Below are positions 18,300-28,960 of a stretch of DNA of 64,000 bases, piece by piece (within the stretch, counting starts at the first letter, position 1; every line of letters starts with the position of its first letter). The notes under the pieces were generated by a model. That model worked only from the letters and a program-made list of their open reading frames with translations, was not told where the DNA came from and ran no database searches. The stretch covers positions 248,001 to 312,000 of the forward strand of contig NZ_JAQMWQ010000003.1 in the NCBI RefSeq assembly GCF_030403775.1, read 5' to 3'. This stretch comes from Paenibacillus sp. BSR1-1. Its GTDB lineage: Bacteria; Bacillota; Bacilli; Bacillales; Cytobacillaceae. The position numbers and the translations under genes are program-made.

Positions 18300-19937
18300 A
18301 TGAGCAGACTCGTATCCTCTTTTCGATTGCATAATCGTTTTATGCTGACTTTATTGTTGGCGGCCATTTTTATTTGGAGCCTCTTCTCCATTAAATGGAA
18401 TGCTGATTTATTTCATGCAGGTGGTATTCCAACGATGCTGCAGATTTTTGAAGGTCTGTTTCATCCAGATTTTTCACCAGATATTTTAATGAAGGGCTTA
18501 GAGGCCGCCTGGATAACCCTGGCTTACGCAGTCGCCGGTATGTCACTTGCTATCCTATATGCGTTTGTCGTTGGTATCCTTGCTTCCGGAACGTTAACTT
18601 CGAGCAGGGTTGCTCGTCTTTCATCTAAGATATTTTTTAGGGGTGTTTTAGGATTTACCCGATCCATCCATGAGCTCATTTGGGCCTGGATTTTTGTCGC
18701 TGCGGTCGGGTTGTCTCCTTATGCGGCCATTTTTGCACTTGCCATTCCATATGGAGGGATACTTGGACGGATTTTTGCTGATATGTTAAATGATGTCCCT
18801 ATCGAGCCAATTAAGGCTTTAAAATCCACTGGTGCCTCCAAGCTTCAAACCCTTATTTATGGGTATCTTCCCCTCGTTTGGGCGGATTTGATCAGCTATA
18901 CCATGTATCGGTTCGAGTGTTCGATCCGTTCCTCCGCGATTATGAGTTTTGTAGGTCTTGGAGGGCTGGGTTATCAAATTCAGCTATCGCTTGCTGATTT
19001 GAAATATGATCAAGTTTGGACTTATGTATTTTTTCTAATTGTGCTTGTTTTATTAGTGGATGTTTGGAGTAATTCGGTGCGAAAAGTACTAACTGAACGA
19101 AAGCGCCGCCGAGGATTAAGCCCTGGCTGGGGTTCATCTCTTTTCGCAATTTTACTAATTATCGGTTCTTGGGTTTTTATTACTAGCGGTGATAAGGCAA
19201 ATTTATTGGAATTGCTATCGGATAAAAATCTTGAATATGCGAAAAAGTTCTTTGGAGGCCTAGTTGGGGTGAATGAAAAACACCCTGCATTCTTGGTGAC
19301 AAGCGAATGGTCATCTGCTTTAAAACTAACGCTGGAAACGCTCGAGATGAGTATTATGGCAATTGGTTTTGCAACGATCGCTGCCTTTATTACGGTAATC
19401 CCGGCTGCTAGAAATATGGCCAATGGAAGTTTGACGTCAGTAAAAAAATGGTATAACTGGCCCCTCTTCGGAATCGTTCGGATTATTTATATTTTTTCAA
19501 GGGCGGTCCCTGAGCTAGTTTGGGCGATGATGATTATTTTTATTTTTAAACCAGGGCTTTTGCCTGGAGCGATTGCACTTGCGCTTCACAATTTTGGGAT
19601 TCTTGGGAAGCTGTGGGCGGAGGTCATTGAGGATATGGATCCGAGACCCATACGTAATCTAGCTTCTGCTGGTGCGTCTAAGATTCAAATACTGTTTTAC
19701 GGTATCCTGCCGACCGTGTTACCAAGATTTCTTACTTATATTCTTTATCGTTGGGAAGTCATCATGAGGACAACGATTGTTGTAGGTTTTGTCGGTGCAG
19801 GTGGTTTAGGAATAGAATTTAAATTAGCGATGAGCTATTTTCAATATACCGAGATTACCTTATTATTGTTATGCTATATGATTCTCGTCATCATTGCCGA
19901 TTTTGCGTCGGAGAGTACAAGAAAAGCCGTCAAATAA
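18300..19937 (+). CDS. Fused double PhnE-like ABC permease
   Basis: A 545-residue inner membrane permease made of two PhnE-like halves, about residues 1-265 and 285-545. Each half carries its own EAA-type loop (PIEPIKALKSTGASKLQ and PRPIRNLASAGASKIQ) and a copy of the motif ending in GFVGAGGLGIEF or SFVGLGGLGYQI. Fusion makes one chain able to form the transport channel where a homodimer or two genes would be usual. It completes the PhnD-PhnC operon; a terminator follows. Substrate as discussed for the binding protein. Confidence 0.88.
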   Translation: MSRLVSSFRLHNRFMLTLLLAAIFIWSLFSIKWNADLFHAGGIPTMLQIFEGLFHPDFSPDILMKGLEAAWITLAYAVAGMSLAILYAFVVGILASGTLTSSRVARLSSKIFFRGVLGFTRSIHELIWAWIFVAAVGLSPYAAIFALAIPYGGILGRIFADMLNDVPIEPIKALKSTGASKLQTLIYGYLPLVWADLISYTMYRFECSIRSSAIMSFVGLGGLGYQIQLSLADLKYDQVWTYVFFLIVLVLLVDVWSNSVRKVLTERKRRRGLSPGWGSSLFAILLIIGSWVFITSGDKANLLELLSDKNLEYAKKFFGGLVGVNEKHPAFLVTSEWSSALKLTLETLEMSIMAIGFATIAAFITVIPAARNMANGSLTSVKKWYNWPLFGIVRIIYIFSRAVPELVWAMMIIFIFKPGLLPGAIALALHNFGILGKLWAEVIEDMDPRPIRNLASAGASKIQILFYGILPTVLPRFLTYILYRWEVIMRTTIVVGFVGAGGLGIEFKLAMSYFQYTEITLLLLCYMILVIIADFASESTRKAVK

Positions 19938-19938
19938 G

Positions 19939-19972
19939 AAAGAACACACTTCAATGATGTGTTCTTTTTTTA
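19939..19972 (+). terminator. Terminator of the PhnDCE-like operon
   Basis: AAGAACACA pairs with TGTGTTCTT, loop CTTCAATGA, then a T-run. Confidence 0.88.
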
Positions 19973-20158
19973 TTTAGCATCATGTTATCATTTGATATCA
20001 ACATTCTATATATTTGCTAGCAAAGTGATGCATTTGCACTATCCCCTTATTAGCTCATCTTTTTACTCTCCTTTATTCCTATTAATCTAATAAATTTTCC
20101 AATTTTAAGCAGCGATTAGTATAATAGATTATATACACTAAAATTGGTTGTGATAGAA

Positions 20159-20833
20159 ATGTACAAAATAATGATTATTGAAGATGACCCAAAAATAAGC
20201 TCGATTATTTCTGAACATCTTTTGAAATGGAAATTCGAACCATACGCAATAGTAGATTTTGAAAATCTAGATTTACAACTAACTGAAATAAAACCCCATT
20301 TAGTTTTGCTGGATATTAACCTCCCAGCTTTTGACGGGTTTTATTGGTGCAGCAAATTTCGTCAACTCTCAAATGTTCCGATTATCTTTATTTCTTCCCG
20401 GACACAAAACATGGATATCGTTATGGCCATGAATATGGGCGGCGACGATTTTATTCAAAAGCCGTTTTCTCTAGAGGTGCTTATGGCAAAAATCAACGCT
20501 ATATTAAGAAGAACCTACACCTATCAACAGCAGGAAAAAGATTATATTGAACATCAGGGTTTAATGCTCAATATAGAAAAAAGCAGTATCTCCTACCTGG
20601 ATAAGGAAATGAATTTGACGAAGAATGAATTCCATATTCTTTATTTACTCATGAAAAAGAAGGAAAATATCGTATCTCGTGAGGAATTGATGCAAGCCCT
20701 ATGGGAAAGTGAGAATTTTATTGATGATAATACTCTGACGGTAAATATTGCACGGCTGCGAAGAAAATTAGAAGAAGTTGGCCTGGCTGATTTTATTGAA
20801 ACGAAAAAAAGACAAGGGTACCTAATAAAATGA
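20159..20833 (+). CDS. BceR-like response regulator (OmpR family)
   Basis: A 224-residue regulator: receiver domain with IIEDDPKI, the phospho-Asp in LVLLDINLP and the switch Lys in FIQKPFS; then a winged-helix DNA-binding domain ending RRKLEEVG...KKRQGYLIK. It belongs to the regulators paired with intramembrane-sensing kinases that control bacitracin-type exporters. The ATG at 20159 is chosen over upstream TTG/GTG codons, though no strong ribosome site is seen. The kinase gene overlaps its stop (ATGA). Confidence 0.88.
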   Translation: MYKIMIIEDDPKISSIISEHLLKWKFEPYAIVDFENLDLQLTEIKPHLVLLDINLPAFDGFYWCSKFRQLSNVPIIFISSRTQNMDIVMAMNMGGDDFIQKPFSLEVLMAKINAILRRTYTYQQQEKDYIEHQGLMLNIEKSSISYLDKEMNLTKNEFHILYLLMKKKENIVSREELMQALWESENFIDDNTLTVNIARLRRKLEEVGLADFIETKKRQGYLIK

Positions 20834-21822
20834 GCTTAATGCAATATGTTTCAGATCAAAAATGGCTTTTAATAACTTTTTATTTCATCATGCTCATTAT
20901 CTCAATATTAATTTCTGTTGACCCAGCCTTAAAGGTCTCTTTCGGAAGCCTGCTATACTTAGACTTCATTTCAATTATCATGTTTAATGTATATTTTATA
21001 GGTTCTTATTTTAATAAGAAAAATCAATTGGATAAATGGCAGCAAGTCTCTTTAAATGGTCTAGGTTCATTAGTCGAATCAGCAACACATGAACAACAGA
21101 TTTATTTGGAAGCGTTAAAGCAATTAGATGCCTTGTTTGTAAAACAAATACATAAACGGAATGAAAATACAAAAGAACAGCTTGAATTTATGACACATTG
21201 GTTTCATGAAATCAAAACACCAATAGCTGTCAGCCGATTATTATTAGAAACAAAAATGGATTCCGGTAGCTTATGTGAGGAAATTGATAAAATCGAGGGA
21301 TATGTAGAACAGGCATTATACTTTTCCAGACTGAATGAATTTAATAAAGATTACCTTATTCAAGAATTTGACCTTGAAAAACTGATAAAAGAAATAATCA
21401 AAGCAGAGTCTAAAACGTTTATTTCCAAAAAGATTAAAGTAGATTTACATGTCCCAACTTTGACTGTTTTAAGTGATAAAAAAGCATTAACTTATATAAT
21501 CCGGCAGCTGGTGCACAATGCTTTAAAGTACACGATGAAAAATGGTGAGATCCATTTTGTAATAAATCCTGAAAAAAGGAACCTAACCATCCGGGATAAT
21601 GGGATTGGCATTCCTTCAGAAGACCTCCCTCGTGTTTTTGAAAAAGGCTTTACAGGTAATAACGGAAGAACCCATCAACGCTCAACAGGAATGGGGCTTT
21701 ACCTAGCCAAAAAAACGGCAGAAAAATTAGGTCATGGGCTTTCAATATTTTCTACTTTACACGAGGGCACTGAAGTGGTTGTTTATTTTCCAGATCGGTC
21801 AGATACTCTATATAAACTATAA
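20830..21822 (+). CDS. BceS-like intramembrane-sensing histidine kinase
   Basis: A 330-residue kinase with only two membrane helices (about residues 13-33 and 38-58) and a loop of a few residues between them, so it cannot sense a ligand alone; such kinases receive the signal from a BceAB transporter. H-box HWFHEIKTPIAVSRLL, N-box RQLVHNALKYT, G-boxes DNGIGIPSED and GMGLYLAKK are all present. Overlaps the regulator gene. The partner transporter lies convergent downstream, with its ATPase gene broken. Confidence 0.88.
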   Translation: MSLMQYVSDQKWLLITFYFIMLIISILISVDPALKVSFGSLLYLDFISIIMFNVYFIGSYFNKKNQLDKWQQVSLNGLGSLVESATHEQQIYLEALKQLDALFVKQIHKRNENTKEQLEFMTHWFHEIKTPIAVSRLLLETKMDSGSLCEEIDKIEGYVEQALYFSRLNEFNKDYLIQEFDLEKLIKEIIKAESKTFISKKIKVDLHVPTLTVLSDKKALTYIIRQLVHNALKYTMKNGEIHFVINPEKRNLTIRDNGIGIPSEDLPRVFEKGFTGNNGRTHQRSTGMGLYLAKKTAEKLGHGLSIFSTLHEGTEVVVYFPDRSDTLYKL

Positions 21823-21857
21823 AAAAACAAGCTCATTAGCATATGAGCTTGTTTTTT
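21823..21857. terminator. Bidirectional terminator between bceS-like and bceB-like genes
   Basis: AAACAAGCTCAT pairs with ATGAGCTTGTTT around TAGCAT, flanked by A- and T-runs on both sides. Confidence 0.9.
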
Positions 21858-21860
21858 GTA

Positions 21861-23777
21861 TTACTTAATAATTCTTAAATAGTTAGAAGTTGTAAAGCCA
21901 TAATAGACAAGATAAATGATCAAATACACTAACAGGCAAGTAATAAATGGCAGAAACATATTGATTTGTAAAAAGTCGGCTAGCACATATGTGACGACGG
22001 CACTATTTGTAATAGCCAATAGTAACGGCAAGAAAAAAACAAAACCTACTTGTTTAGCAACAGACTTCTTGACCTCCTTCTCAGGCGCCCCGATTTTTCT
22101 GAGAATCCGATAGCGGTCTTTATCAGAAGTTGCCTCGATTAGCTGTTTAAAATAGATCAGGCTTCCTGTCGCGAGTAAAAAGACGAGACCAAGAAAACTT
22201 CCGATAAAAATGAGGAGTCCATAAGTTTCTAATCCATAATGATAATTCTCATAAAAGCTGGAATAGATCGGCAAACTTTCCGCATAACGATTAGGGTTAA
22301 CAAATTGACCGAGATCGTGATTCAATTTCTTGGCAGTTTTTTCATTAGTCAATTTATAAAGATATAATTTTTGCGGTGCAGTTTTCTCTTTTAATTCATT
22401 AAATAGGGTGTCACTGATAACTACAGGAAAAAGCTTTTCACCCTGATTCAATAGAGAATGATGTTTATAAGAAGATATCGTAATCTGCTCATGATTAGGT
22501 AGAGATAATGTCTTTCCTGTATACGGATCGGACTTTACATCAAGATTGCCATCATAAAAGGTGAATGCATCATGTTTTGAAAGATGGATTTGCTCGTTAA
22601 TCCCTCTGTTTTTCATAAGAGACTGATACGTGTTTTTAGATATTAATAGAACCTGAAAAGAATCATTCATTCTGCCCAAGGCCGATGTATCAGCTTTAAT
22701 CGGCAGATATTCAGCAATATTTTGATATTCCAGCGTTTTTGAGGCCGATTTTTCAACAAGCTCCTGCATTTGTTCATTTAGCTCTTCATCCTTCATATTG
22801 AACATATAACTATATGGGTTATCCTTTTTTGAAAAAGTGTTGATATGATAATAGAAACTATAGGTTGAAACACAGGCAAGGATGGTCACACTGCTTAATA
22901 ATGAGATGACCGTTAGAATAATGACATTGCTTTTAATACGAAATAAAAGGTGTGTAAGACTAAGTAAATTTTCCCCTTTGAAATAGATGGATGTTATTTT
23001 TTGTAGAACTATTAAAATGTAGGTAATTAGTGAATTCATAAACAAAAAGGAACCTATTATTAAAAAAATAGCTGACAATAATAGACGAATCCCACTATTG
23101 GTGATCGGAACAATTTCTTGTGGATTCACAAAAAATAGATAGGAGATTCCTAGCAGAAAAACAGCTAATAAGCTCAAAACGGCCGACCCTCCTCCCCCCC
23201 GCTCCCCTTTTCGTTCAGCTTTAAAAAGCTCGGATAGAGAAAAGCGATAGATTAGGAAATAATTATAAACAGAAGCCAGGATGATGATGAAAAGAAAAAC
23301 CAATAGGGTTTGGAGCAAGGCCTGTGGACGAAATGAAAAACTAACAACCAAAGAAAAGCCCATCAGCTTAAAAATAATCATCATGAACAGTTTGGAAAAC
23401 ATTATTCCCGCCAAAACCCCAATTACTAACGCCACACCCCCGATAAGCAAATTCTCTAAGAAGAGTAATAGACCAATCTTTTTCCTGCTCATTCCAAAAA
23501 GTAAATACAAGCCAATTTCCTTTTTTCTCTTTCGCGTAAAGAATGAATTGGAGTACCAGATAAAGATCGCTGCAAAAATCATGAGAATAATAGACGCCGC
23601 TTGAAAAGCCGGTTGTATTTTTCCGAGTGTGACACTGGTTCCCAACAGTTGTTTATTAAATTGTAATGAAACAAAAGTGAAATATATCGAAATACTAAAA
23701 ATCATGGAATTTAAATAAATGAAATACCGGCGGATATTTTTCTTTATATTTTTCTTAGCAATGCTAGACAATGTCAT
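21861..23777 (-). CDS. BceB-like peptide-antibiotic ABC permease (FtsX family)
   Basis: A 638-residue permease with about ten membrane helices and one large extracellular domain (roughly residues 310-520) between helices 7 and 8, the BceB hallmark. In the family it detects and removes bacitracin or lantibiotics from their lipid targets and signals to BceS. The start is the ATG at 23777 with GGAGG eight bases before it. It overlaps the end of the ATPase gene by 14 bases. The G-rich stretch near residue 195 (KGERGGGGS) is unusual. Whether it works depends on the broken ATPase gene. Confidence 0.88.
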   Translation of the reverse strand: MTLSSIAKKNIKKNIRRYFIYLNSMIFSISIYFTFVSLQFNKQLLGTSVTLGKIQPAFQAASIILMIFAAIFIWYSNSFFTRKRKKEIGLYLLFGMSRKKIGLLLFLENLLIGGVALVIGVLAGIMFSKLFMMIIFKLMGFSLVVSFSFRPQALLQTLLVFLFIIILASVYNYFLIYRFSLSELFKAERKGERGGGGSAVLSLLAVFLLGISYLFFVNPQEIVPITNSGIRLLLSAIFLIIGSFLFMNSLITYILIVLQKITSIYFKGENLLSLTHLLFRIKSNVIILTVISLLSSVTILACVSTYSFYYHINTFSKKDNPYSYMFNMKDEELNEQMQELVEKSASKTLEYQNIAEYLPIKADTSALGRMNDSFQVLLISKNTYQSLMKNRGINEQIHLSKHDAFTFYDGNLDVKSDPYTGKTLSLPNHEQITISSYKHHSLLNQGEKLFPVVISDTLFNELKEKTAPQKLYLYKLTNEKTAKKLNHDLGQFVNPNRYAESLPIYSSFYENYHYGLETYGLLIFIGSFLGLVFLLATGSLIYFKQLIEATSDKDRYRILRKIGAPEKEVKKSVAKQVGFVFFLPLLLAITNSAVVTYVLADFLQINMFLPFITCLLVYLIIYLVYYGFTTSNYLRIIK

Positions 23778-24531
23778 ATTGGCCGCCTCCAAGTGTCGAC
23801 AAGATATCTAAAATCTGTTGAAACATTTTCTTTCGACTATGCTCTCCCTTTCGAATTTCGGTATAAAGACTGCCATCTTTGATAAATAAAACGCGCGAAC
23901 AAAAACTGGCAGCATAAGGGTCATGGGTAACCATTAGAATCGTGGCAAGCTGTTTTTGATTCAAATCGGTAAGTGTTTGCAATAAATGATAGGCTGATTT
24001 TGAATCTAGGGCACCGGTAGGTTCATCGGCAAAAATAATCCTTGGTGTGCTGACAATTGCACGACAAACAGCCGTTCTCTGCTGCTGTCCTCCAGAGATT
24101 GCATATGGATATTTTTCTTAAATGGAGTGAATACCGAACATTTCGGCCAGTTCATTCACTTTGTGATTGATTTCTCCTGCTGAAGTACCCGTAAAGGCAA
24201 GCGGCAAAAGAATATTCTCTTTAACGGTTAAGGTATCAAGCAGGTTATAATCTTGGAAAATAAACCCCATTTTGCTACGGCGAAATTCGGTTAATTGTTT
24301 TTCTTTTAAACGAGTAAGGCTTGTTCCATCAATGCAGATTTCTCCAGATGTGGCCGCTTCAATGGTTGATAAAACATTGAGTAAGGTCGATTTTCCTGCA
24401 CCAGATGGTCCCATTACTCCAACGAATTCTCCTTCTGTCACCCTTATATCAATATCATGAAGCGCATGGAAGGAGTTCCTTCTTGTGCCAAAAACTTTGT
24501 TAATTCCCTTAGCATCTAAAATGGTTTCCAT
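23764..24531 (-). pseudogene. BceA-like ABC ATPase interrupted by one nonsense codon
   Basis: One reading frame runs from the ATG at 24531 to the stop at 23764, broken only by TAA at 24118-24120. Before it lie Walker A (GPSGAGKST) and the Q-loop (FQDYNLLD); after it lie [16 protein letters not shown] (signature), [15 protein letters not shown] (Walker B) and THDPYAASF. So the stop separates Walker A from the catalytic half. The family usually has Leu at this place, and TTA to TAA is a single change. Restored, the protein is about 255 residues, the normal length. Either a recent loss or a base error in the assembly. Confidence 0.85.
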
Positions 24532-24742
24532 AATTATCACTCTTTCCTATCAGTTCCTTAAGTTAACTATAGGAAAAATACACCTTCATTTCCATAATTT
24601 TTCCTTACGCTTACACTGTTTAATCTTACATTTTCGTAAGGGCGGGGATACGATGAAAATAATTACCCAAAAGCTTGTATTCATCCAACGATTTCCATTA
24701 TCCTAATGAATAGAACAACAAGTTTTGGGAGTGAAAATACAT

Positions 24743-25915
24743 TTGCAAACAAAAGCAGCTTTGCCAATATTATTTGTAGTGATGTTTTTAGTAATGGTGG
24801 GGTTTGGAATCATTATTCCTGTTTTACCCTTTTATGCCGAAGAAATTGGGGCTAGTCCCACAGAATTAGGGCTGCTAATGGCGGTCTATTCGTTCATGCA
24901 GCTCATCTTTGCCCCAATGTGGGGACGTTTATCCGATCGGATTGGCCGAAAGCCGGTTATGATGATTGGAATTACTGGACTTGCGCTATCCTTTTATATT
25001 CAAGCAATCTCCACAGAGCTTTGGATGTTATTTGCCGCACGGATCATTGGCGGCACCCTCTCATCAGCCAATATGCCGACGGCGATGGCGTACGTTGCTG
25101 ATATTACAACAGAAGAAAACCGTGGGAAAGGCATGGGCATCGTAGGAGCAGCCGTAGGGTTAGGATTTGTATTTGGTCCGGCAATTGGCGGAATTTTCTC
25201 AAAAATTAGTTTGAATATGCCGTTTTATCTTGCCAGCGGTTCTTCTTTGATTACGTTGATCCTTGTTTTTCTTTTATTAAAAGAATCAAAACTCAATAAA
25301 AATGACTCTAAAGAAAAAAGGCGCTCCATTTGGGGGGCATTTAATCGAAACGTCGCTGTTTTGTTTTTTGTGCAATTATTAATCTCTTTATCCCTTTCTG
25401 GCCTTGAAGCAACCTTTGCCTATTTTGCGGCTAAAAAAGCAGGCTTAAATTCTACAGAGCTCGGTTATATATTTATGATCATGGGGTTTGTGGGAGCGAT
25501 GGTCCAGGGCGGCTTAGTCGGAAGGATGACGAAAAAATACGGTGAACCTTCTGTTATTCAGGTCGGAATCATTGTTTCAGCCCTTGGGTTTGGTTTGATA
25601 TTACTGGTTAATAGCTTTACTACTGCTGCTATCTTTTTATCGATTTTTGGGATCGGAAATGGTGTAATACGTCCGAGCGTCTCTTCCCTGCTCACCAAAA
25701 CATCAACAGCAGGACATGGCAGTGCCACTGGACTGCTTTCTTCCTTTGATTCATTAGGAAGGATCATTGGCCCGCCATTAGGGGGCTGGCTGTTTTCAAT
25801 AGCGATCGGCCTCCCTTATATTTCAGGTGTGATTATCTCCATGGCAGCTCTGGTTCTCTTTTTTCTTTTCCGCCCTCAGGTAAGTACGGTAAAGACGACA
25901 AACATGCAAAATTAA
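24743..25915 (+). CDS. MFS drug exporter (TetA/NorA-like, DHA1)
   Basis: A 390-residue, 12-helix proton-driven exporter. Motif A is GRLSDRIGRKPVM between helices 2 and 3; the antiporter motif C region is GAAVGLGFVFGPAIGG in helix 5. No ATG is available near the start: TTG at 24743, eleven bases after GGGAG, is favoured over TTG at 24725. Multidrug or tetracycline-like efflux is the family role; the substrate is unknown. Beside the Bce module it adds to an apparent antibiotic-defence stretch. No regulator gene is adjacent. Confidence 0.82.
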   Translation: MQTKAALPILFVVMFLVMVGFGIIIPVLPFYAEEIGASPTELGLLMAVYSFMQLIFAPMWGRLSDRIGRKPVMMIGITGLALSFYIQAISTELWMLFAARIIGGTLSSANMPTAMAYVADITTEENRGKGMGIVGAAVGLGFVFGPAIGGIFSKISLNMPFYLASGSSLITLILVFLLLKESKLNKNDSKEKRRSIWGAFNRNVAVLFFVQLLISLSLSGLEATFAYFAAKKAGLNSTELGYIFMIMGFVGAMVQGGLVGRMTKKYGEPSVIQVGIIVSALGFGLILLVNSFTTAAIFLSIFGIGNGVIRPSVSSLLTKTSTAGHGSATGLLSSFDSLGRIIGPPLGGWLFSIAIGLPYISGVIISMAALVLFFLFRPQVSTVKTTNMQN

Positions 25916-25987
25916 TCGGTAGGCATATGTGGTTAGGACATGCATAAAATGGTTGCAAGAATATTTTTGATAAAAGGAGTCCGGCGC

Positions 25988-26311
25988 ATGAAAAACAAAA
26001 CCGTCATTAGTGTATTTTTCCTTTTAGTCATATTAGGTTTTGCAGCCTATTTAGATTCACCTTATTCATTTATTAACAAGAATTACGCCTATTCCGACGA
26101 CCAGCCTGTTATGGCACAGCCTGTTGAGGTTGAAAAACCCGAGAATGTTCCTGAATTGGTAGATAAACTGGAAAAAACGAAAAAGGAAGATGGGTATATT
26201 ATCGAAACTTACGAGGAATACGAGGTCTATAAAGATCAGAACGGGAAAGTAATCAAAAGTGAACCTACAGGTAAAACAGAAACGCTAAAATACTGGGATT
26301 ATAAAGATTAA
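25988..26311 (+). CDS. Small membrane-anchored or secreted protein of unknown function
   Basis: 107 residues with an N-terminal hydrophobic segment (about residues 5-23) serving as signal or anchor, then a charged domain rich in Glu and Lys ending with KTETLKYWDYKD. AAGGAG stands eight bases before the ATG at 25988. I do not recognise the family. A terminator follows directly. Confidence 0.65.
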   Translation: MKNKTVISVFFLLVILGFAAYLDSPYSFINKNYAYSDDQPVMAQPVEVEKPENVPELVDKLEKTKKEDGYIIETYEEYEVYKDQNGKVIKSEPTGKTETLKYWDYKD

Positions 26312-26339
26312 GACCGCTCAATTGAGCGGCCTTTTTTTA
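26310..26339. terminator. Bidirectional terminator
   Basis: GACCGCTCAATTGAGCGGCC forms a near-perfect palindrome followed by a T-run. It separates the small anchored protein gene from convergent selO. Confidence 0.85.
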
Positions 26340-27809
26340 TCATGTACCGCAGTAGGTACGGTATGGCCGGTTGGATGGTGCAGGCAGTGAGCAGTATTCC
26401 TCGTGTTTAGGCGAAACTGTGTATGGGTTTGAAAGAACCTGAAGCAGACTTTCCATCACACTGTAATCTCCCTGATTGACGGCGGCATCCAGCGCCTCCT
26501 CAACGCGGTGATTACGCGGGATTACTACAGGATTTGAGTTTCGCATCAATTGCTGTGATGCTTCTTTCGACTCCTCCTGCCTTTCTAGCCTTTCCTCCCA
26601 CTGCTTATGCCATTGAATAAATTCTGGTGTTCCAAACATTGCCGTTTCTTCTAGCTTATCCATAGTTAGGGCTCTGAAGGTATTTGTATAGTCGGCACGA
26701 TACTTTTGCATTAAGCCAAGGAGATCATCAAATAAGGAATTGTCCTCTGCTTCTTCGTTAAATATTCCTAGTTTTGCCCTCATTCCCTCAAGCCAATGAC
26801 GCCGATACAATTCCATGTATTCTGAAATCGCCTCTTGGGCTATTTTGACCGCCTCATTCTCATCTTGATGCAGCAGCGGCAGAAGACTTTCTGCAAATCG
26901 TGCGAGATTCCATCCGCCAATATATGGCTGATTGCCGTATGCATAGCGGCCTTGCTGGTCAATCGAGCTGAAAACTGTATCCAGGTCGTACGTATCCATG
27001 AAGGCGCACGGGCCATAATCGATGGTTTCACCGCTAATGGTCATATTATCGGTGTTCATCACCCCATGAATAAAACCAACCAGCTGCCACTTTGCAATCA
27101 GTTTTGCCTGGCGCTTAATTACTTCCTTAAGGAGTGACAGATATTGCCCCTCGCCTGATTGAACTTCTGGATAATGGCGGTCAAGTGCATAATCAGCTAG
27201 TAGCCTTTGATCTTCTACAGTTCCCCAATTTGCTGCATACTGAAAAGTACCAACCCGCAAATGACTGGCAGCCACACGGGTAAGAATAGCTCCCGGCAGG
27301 TAGGTTTCACGGATAATCGGTTCACCGGTTTCCACTACTGCGAGGCTGCGCGTGGTCGGGATGCCAAGTGCATGCATGGCTTCGCTGATTATGTATTCGC
27401 GCAGCATCGGCCCAAGTGCCGCCCTGCCATCACCCCCGCGAGAGTATGGTGTTCTTCCAGCCCCCTTCAGTTGAATATCAAAGCGTTCCCTTTTAGGGGT
27501 GATCTGTTCGCCAAGCAGCAAAGCACGGCCGTCCCCTAACTTGGTAAACCCGCCAAACTGATGTCCCGCATATGCTTGAGCAAGTGGCGAAGCTCCATCA
27601 GGTATACGATTGCCAGCAAAGACAGCAACGCCTTCTTCGTTTTGTAACGAGTCGGCCTCCAATCCTAGATCTTTTGCCAATGAGCCATTTAGTATAATCA
27701 ACTTCGGTGAACGGACAGGAGTTGGGTTTTGGCTTGTGAAAAATATTTGAGGCAGACGAGCATAACTATTATCAAAATTCCATCCCGTTTCTATTCTTTC
27801 ATTTGTCAT
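26340..27809 (-). CDS. selO: Protein adenylyltransferase SelO (YdiU family)
   Basis: A pseudokinase-fold enzyme that transfers AMP from ATP to Ser, Thr or Tyr of target proteins, linked to oxidative stress in other species. The 489-residue product has the family marks [32 protein letters not shown], the catalytic-loop equivalent HGVMNTDNM and the DFG-like DYGP. It ends RTYCGT: a Cys near the C-terminus stands where animal SelO has Sec, so this one does not use Sec. Start at the ATG at 27809 behind GAGGAG. It is not part of Sec synthesis despite the name. Confidence 0.95.
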   Translation of the reverse strand: MTNERIETGWNFDNSYARLPQIFFTSQNPTPVRSPKLIILNGSLAKDLGLEADSLQNEEGVAVFAGNRIPDGASPLAQAYAGHQFGGFTKLGDGRALLLGEQITPKRERFDIQLKGAGRTPYSRGGDGRAALGPMLREYIISEAMHALGIPTTRSLAVVETGEPIIRETYLPGAILTRVAASHLRVGTFQYAANWGTVEDQRLLADYALDRHYPEVQSGEGQYLSLLKEVIKRQAKLIAKWQLVGFIHGVMNTDNMTISGETIDYGPCAFMDTYDLDTVFSSIDQQGRYAYGNQPYIGGWNLARFAESLLPLLHQDENEAVKIAQEAISEYMELYRRHWLEGMRAKLGIFNEEAEDNSLFDDLLGLMQKYRADYTNTFRALTMDKLEETAMFGTPEFIQWHKQWEERLERQEESKEASQQLMRNSNPVVIPRNHRVEEALDAAVNQGDYSVMESLLQVLSNPYTVSPKHEEYCSLPAPSNRPYRTYCGT

Positions 27810-27935
27810 TGAATCTCCTCTTCTCCTTTTTTTTAATACCATAAATTCTTCCGCTTGGATTTAGATATATTTTGTCATTTCTAAAATTAATTTATTTATT
27901 TCTTTTTTATCACAAAAGCTAGTAAAAAATAAATG

Positions 27936-27967
27936 AAAAAGGTAAATGCGCTTTGCATTTACCTTTT
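27936..27967 (-). terminator. Terminator of pstS
   Basis: AAAAGGTAAATGC pairs with GCATTTACCTTTT around GCTTT, just past the pstS stop. Confidence 0.85.
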
Positions 27968-27977
27968 GAAACCTTCA

Positions 27978-28907
27978 TTATTTATTTGTTTGATTTCCTT
28001 TTGCGTCGCGTTGAACTTCCATTTTTGTTACAGGAAGATATCCTTGTTCTTTTAAAAGAGTGTTTTGAACATCATCTGACATCATATAGTCAAGGAACGC
28101 TTTTGCAAGGTCAGTTGCTTCACCCTTTGTATAAGAGTGTTCGTATGCCCATACTGGGAATTTACCAGATTGTACGTTTTCAGCAGTTGGTTCTACACCA
28201 TCAATGGCAAGTGGTGTTACAGTGTCATCAGTGAAGTATGAGAATGCAAGGTAACCAATTGCACCGTCTGTTTCATTGATAATCTTTTTAACAGTGTTTG
28301 AAGAGTCTTCTGTTACTCCTTCAGCTGGTGTTGCACCATCAAGAGCGAACTTGTTAAATACTGCACGTGTTCCAGAAGAATCAGGACGGTTTACAAGAAC
28401 GATTTTTTGGTCTTTACCGCCAAGTTCTTTCCAGTTTGTGATTTTACCAGTGAAAACTTTGATTAGGTCTTCTTTTTTAATATCTTTAATGCCGACTTTA
28501 GGGTTAACAGCAGCAGTCATACCAACAACCGCTACTTTGTGGTCTACAAGCTGATCAGCTGGGATGCCTTCTTTTTCTTCAGCGAATACGTCTGAGTTAC
28601 CAATTTGCACAGATCCTTCAGCTACTTGTGATAGGCCAGTACCAGATCCACCCGCATTTACTTGGATATCAACATTAGGATTTTTCGCCATAAACTCTTC
28701 AGCCGCTGCTGCCACTAATGGCTGCATTGCAGATGAACCTGAAACGACTAATGAGCCGGAAAGTTCTTTCTTTTCCTCCGTTTTTGGAGTTTCCTTCTTG
28801 GCGCTTCCTTCTGTTTTCTCAGTAGAAGCTCCGCCTCCACATGCTGCCATGATTACCATTAATGCTGCGAATACTGTAAGTAGGCTGAATTTTTTAAAGC
28901 TTTTCAT
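27978..28907 (-). CDS. pstS: Phosphate-binding lipoprotein PstS
   Basis: Binds phosphate outside the cell for high-affinity import. 309 residues: signal peptide with lipobox MAAC (Cys about 22), a Lys/Glu-rich linker, then the phosphate site segments SGSSAMQPL, NAGGSGTGLSQVAEG and RPDSSGTRAVF. AGGGGG precedes the ATG. pstC, pstA and pstB do not follow; a terminator does, so this is an orphan copy that must work with a transporter elsewhere. Four phased Pho boxes lie upstream, so it should be induced by phosphate starvation through the neighbouring PhoP. Confidence 0.95.
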   Translation of the reverse strand: MKSFKKFSLLTVFAALMVIMAACGGGASTEKTEGSAKKETPKTEEKKELSGSLVVSGSSAMQPLVAAAAEEFMAKNPNVDIQVNAGGSGTGLSQVAEGSVQIGNSDVFAEEKEGIPADQLVDHKVAVVGMTAAVNPKVGIKDIKKEDLIKVFTGKITNWKELGGKDQKIVLVNRPDSSGTRAVFNKFALDGATPAEGVTEDSSNTVKKIINETDGAIGYLAFSYFTDDTVTPLAIDGVEPTAENVQSGKFPVWAYEHSYTKGEATDLAKAFLDYMMSDDVQNTLLKEQGYLPVTKMEVQRDAKGNQTNK

Positions 28908-28960
28908 TTGCTTTATTTCCCCCTAAGAGTAATGAATTTTTGTTTCGCTTTACATTTACT

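Noticed and set aside
26340-27809. SelO as a selenoprotein
   Set aside because: The frame ends RTYCGT with a plain Cys codon and a normal stop; no UGA precedes it.
28564-28926. Plus-strand frame of 120 residues over pstS
   Set aside because: Antisense shadow of the PstS signal peptide and linker region.
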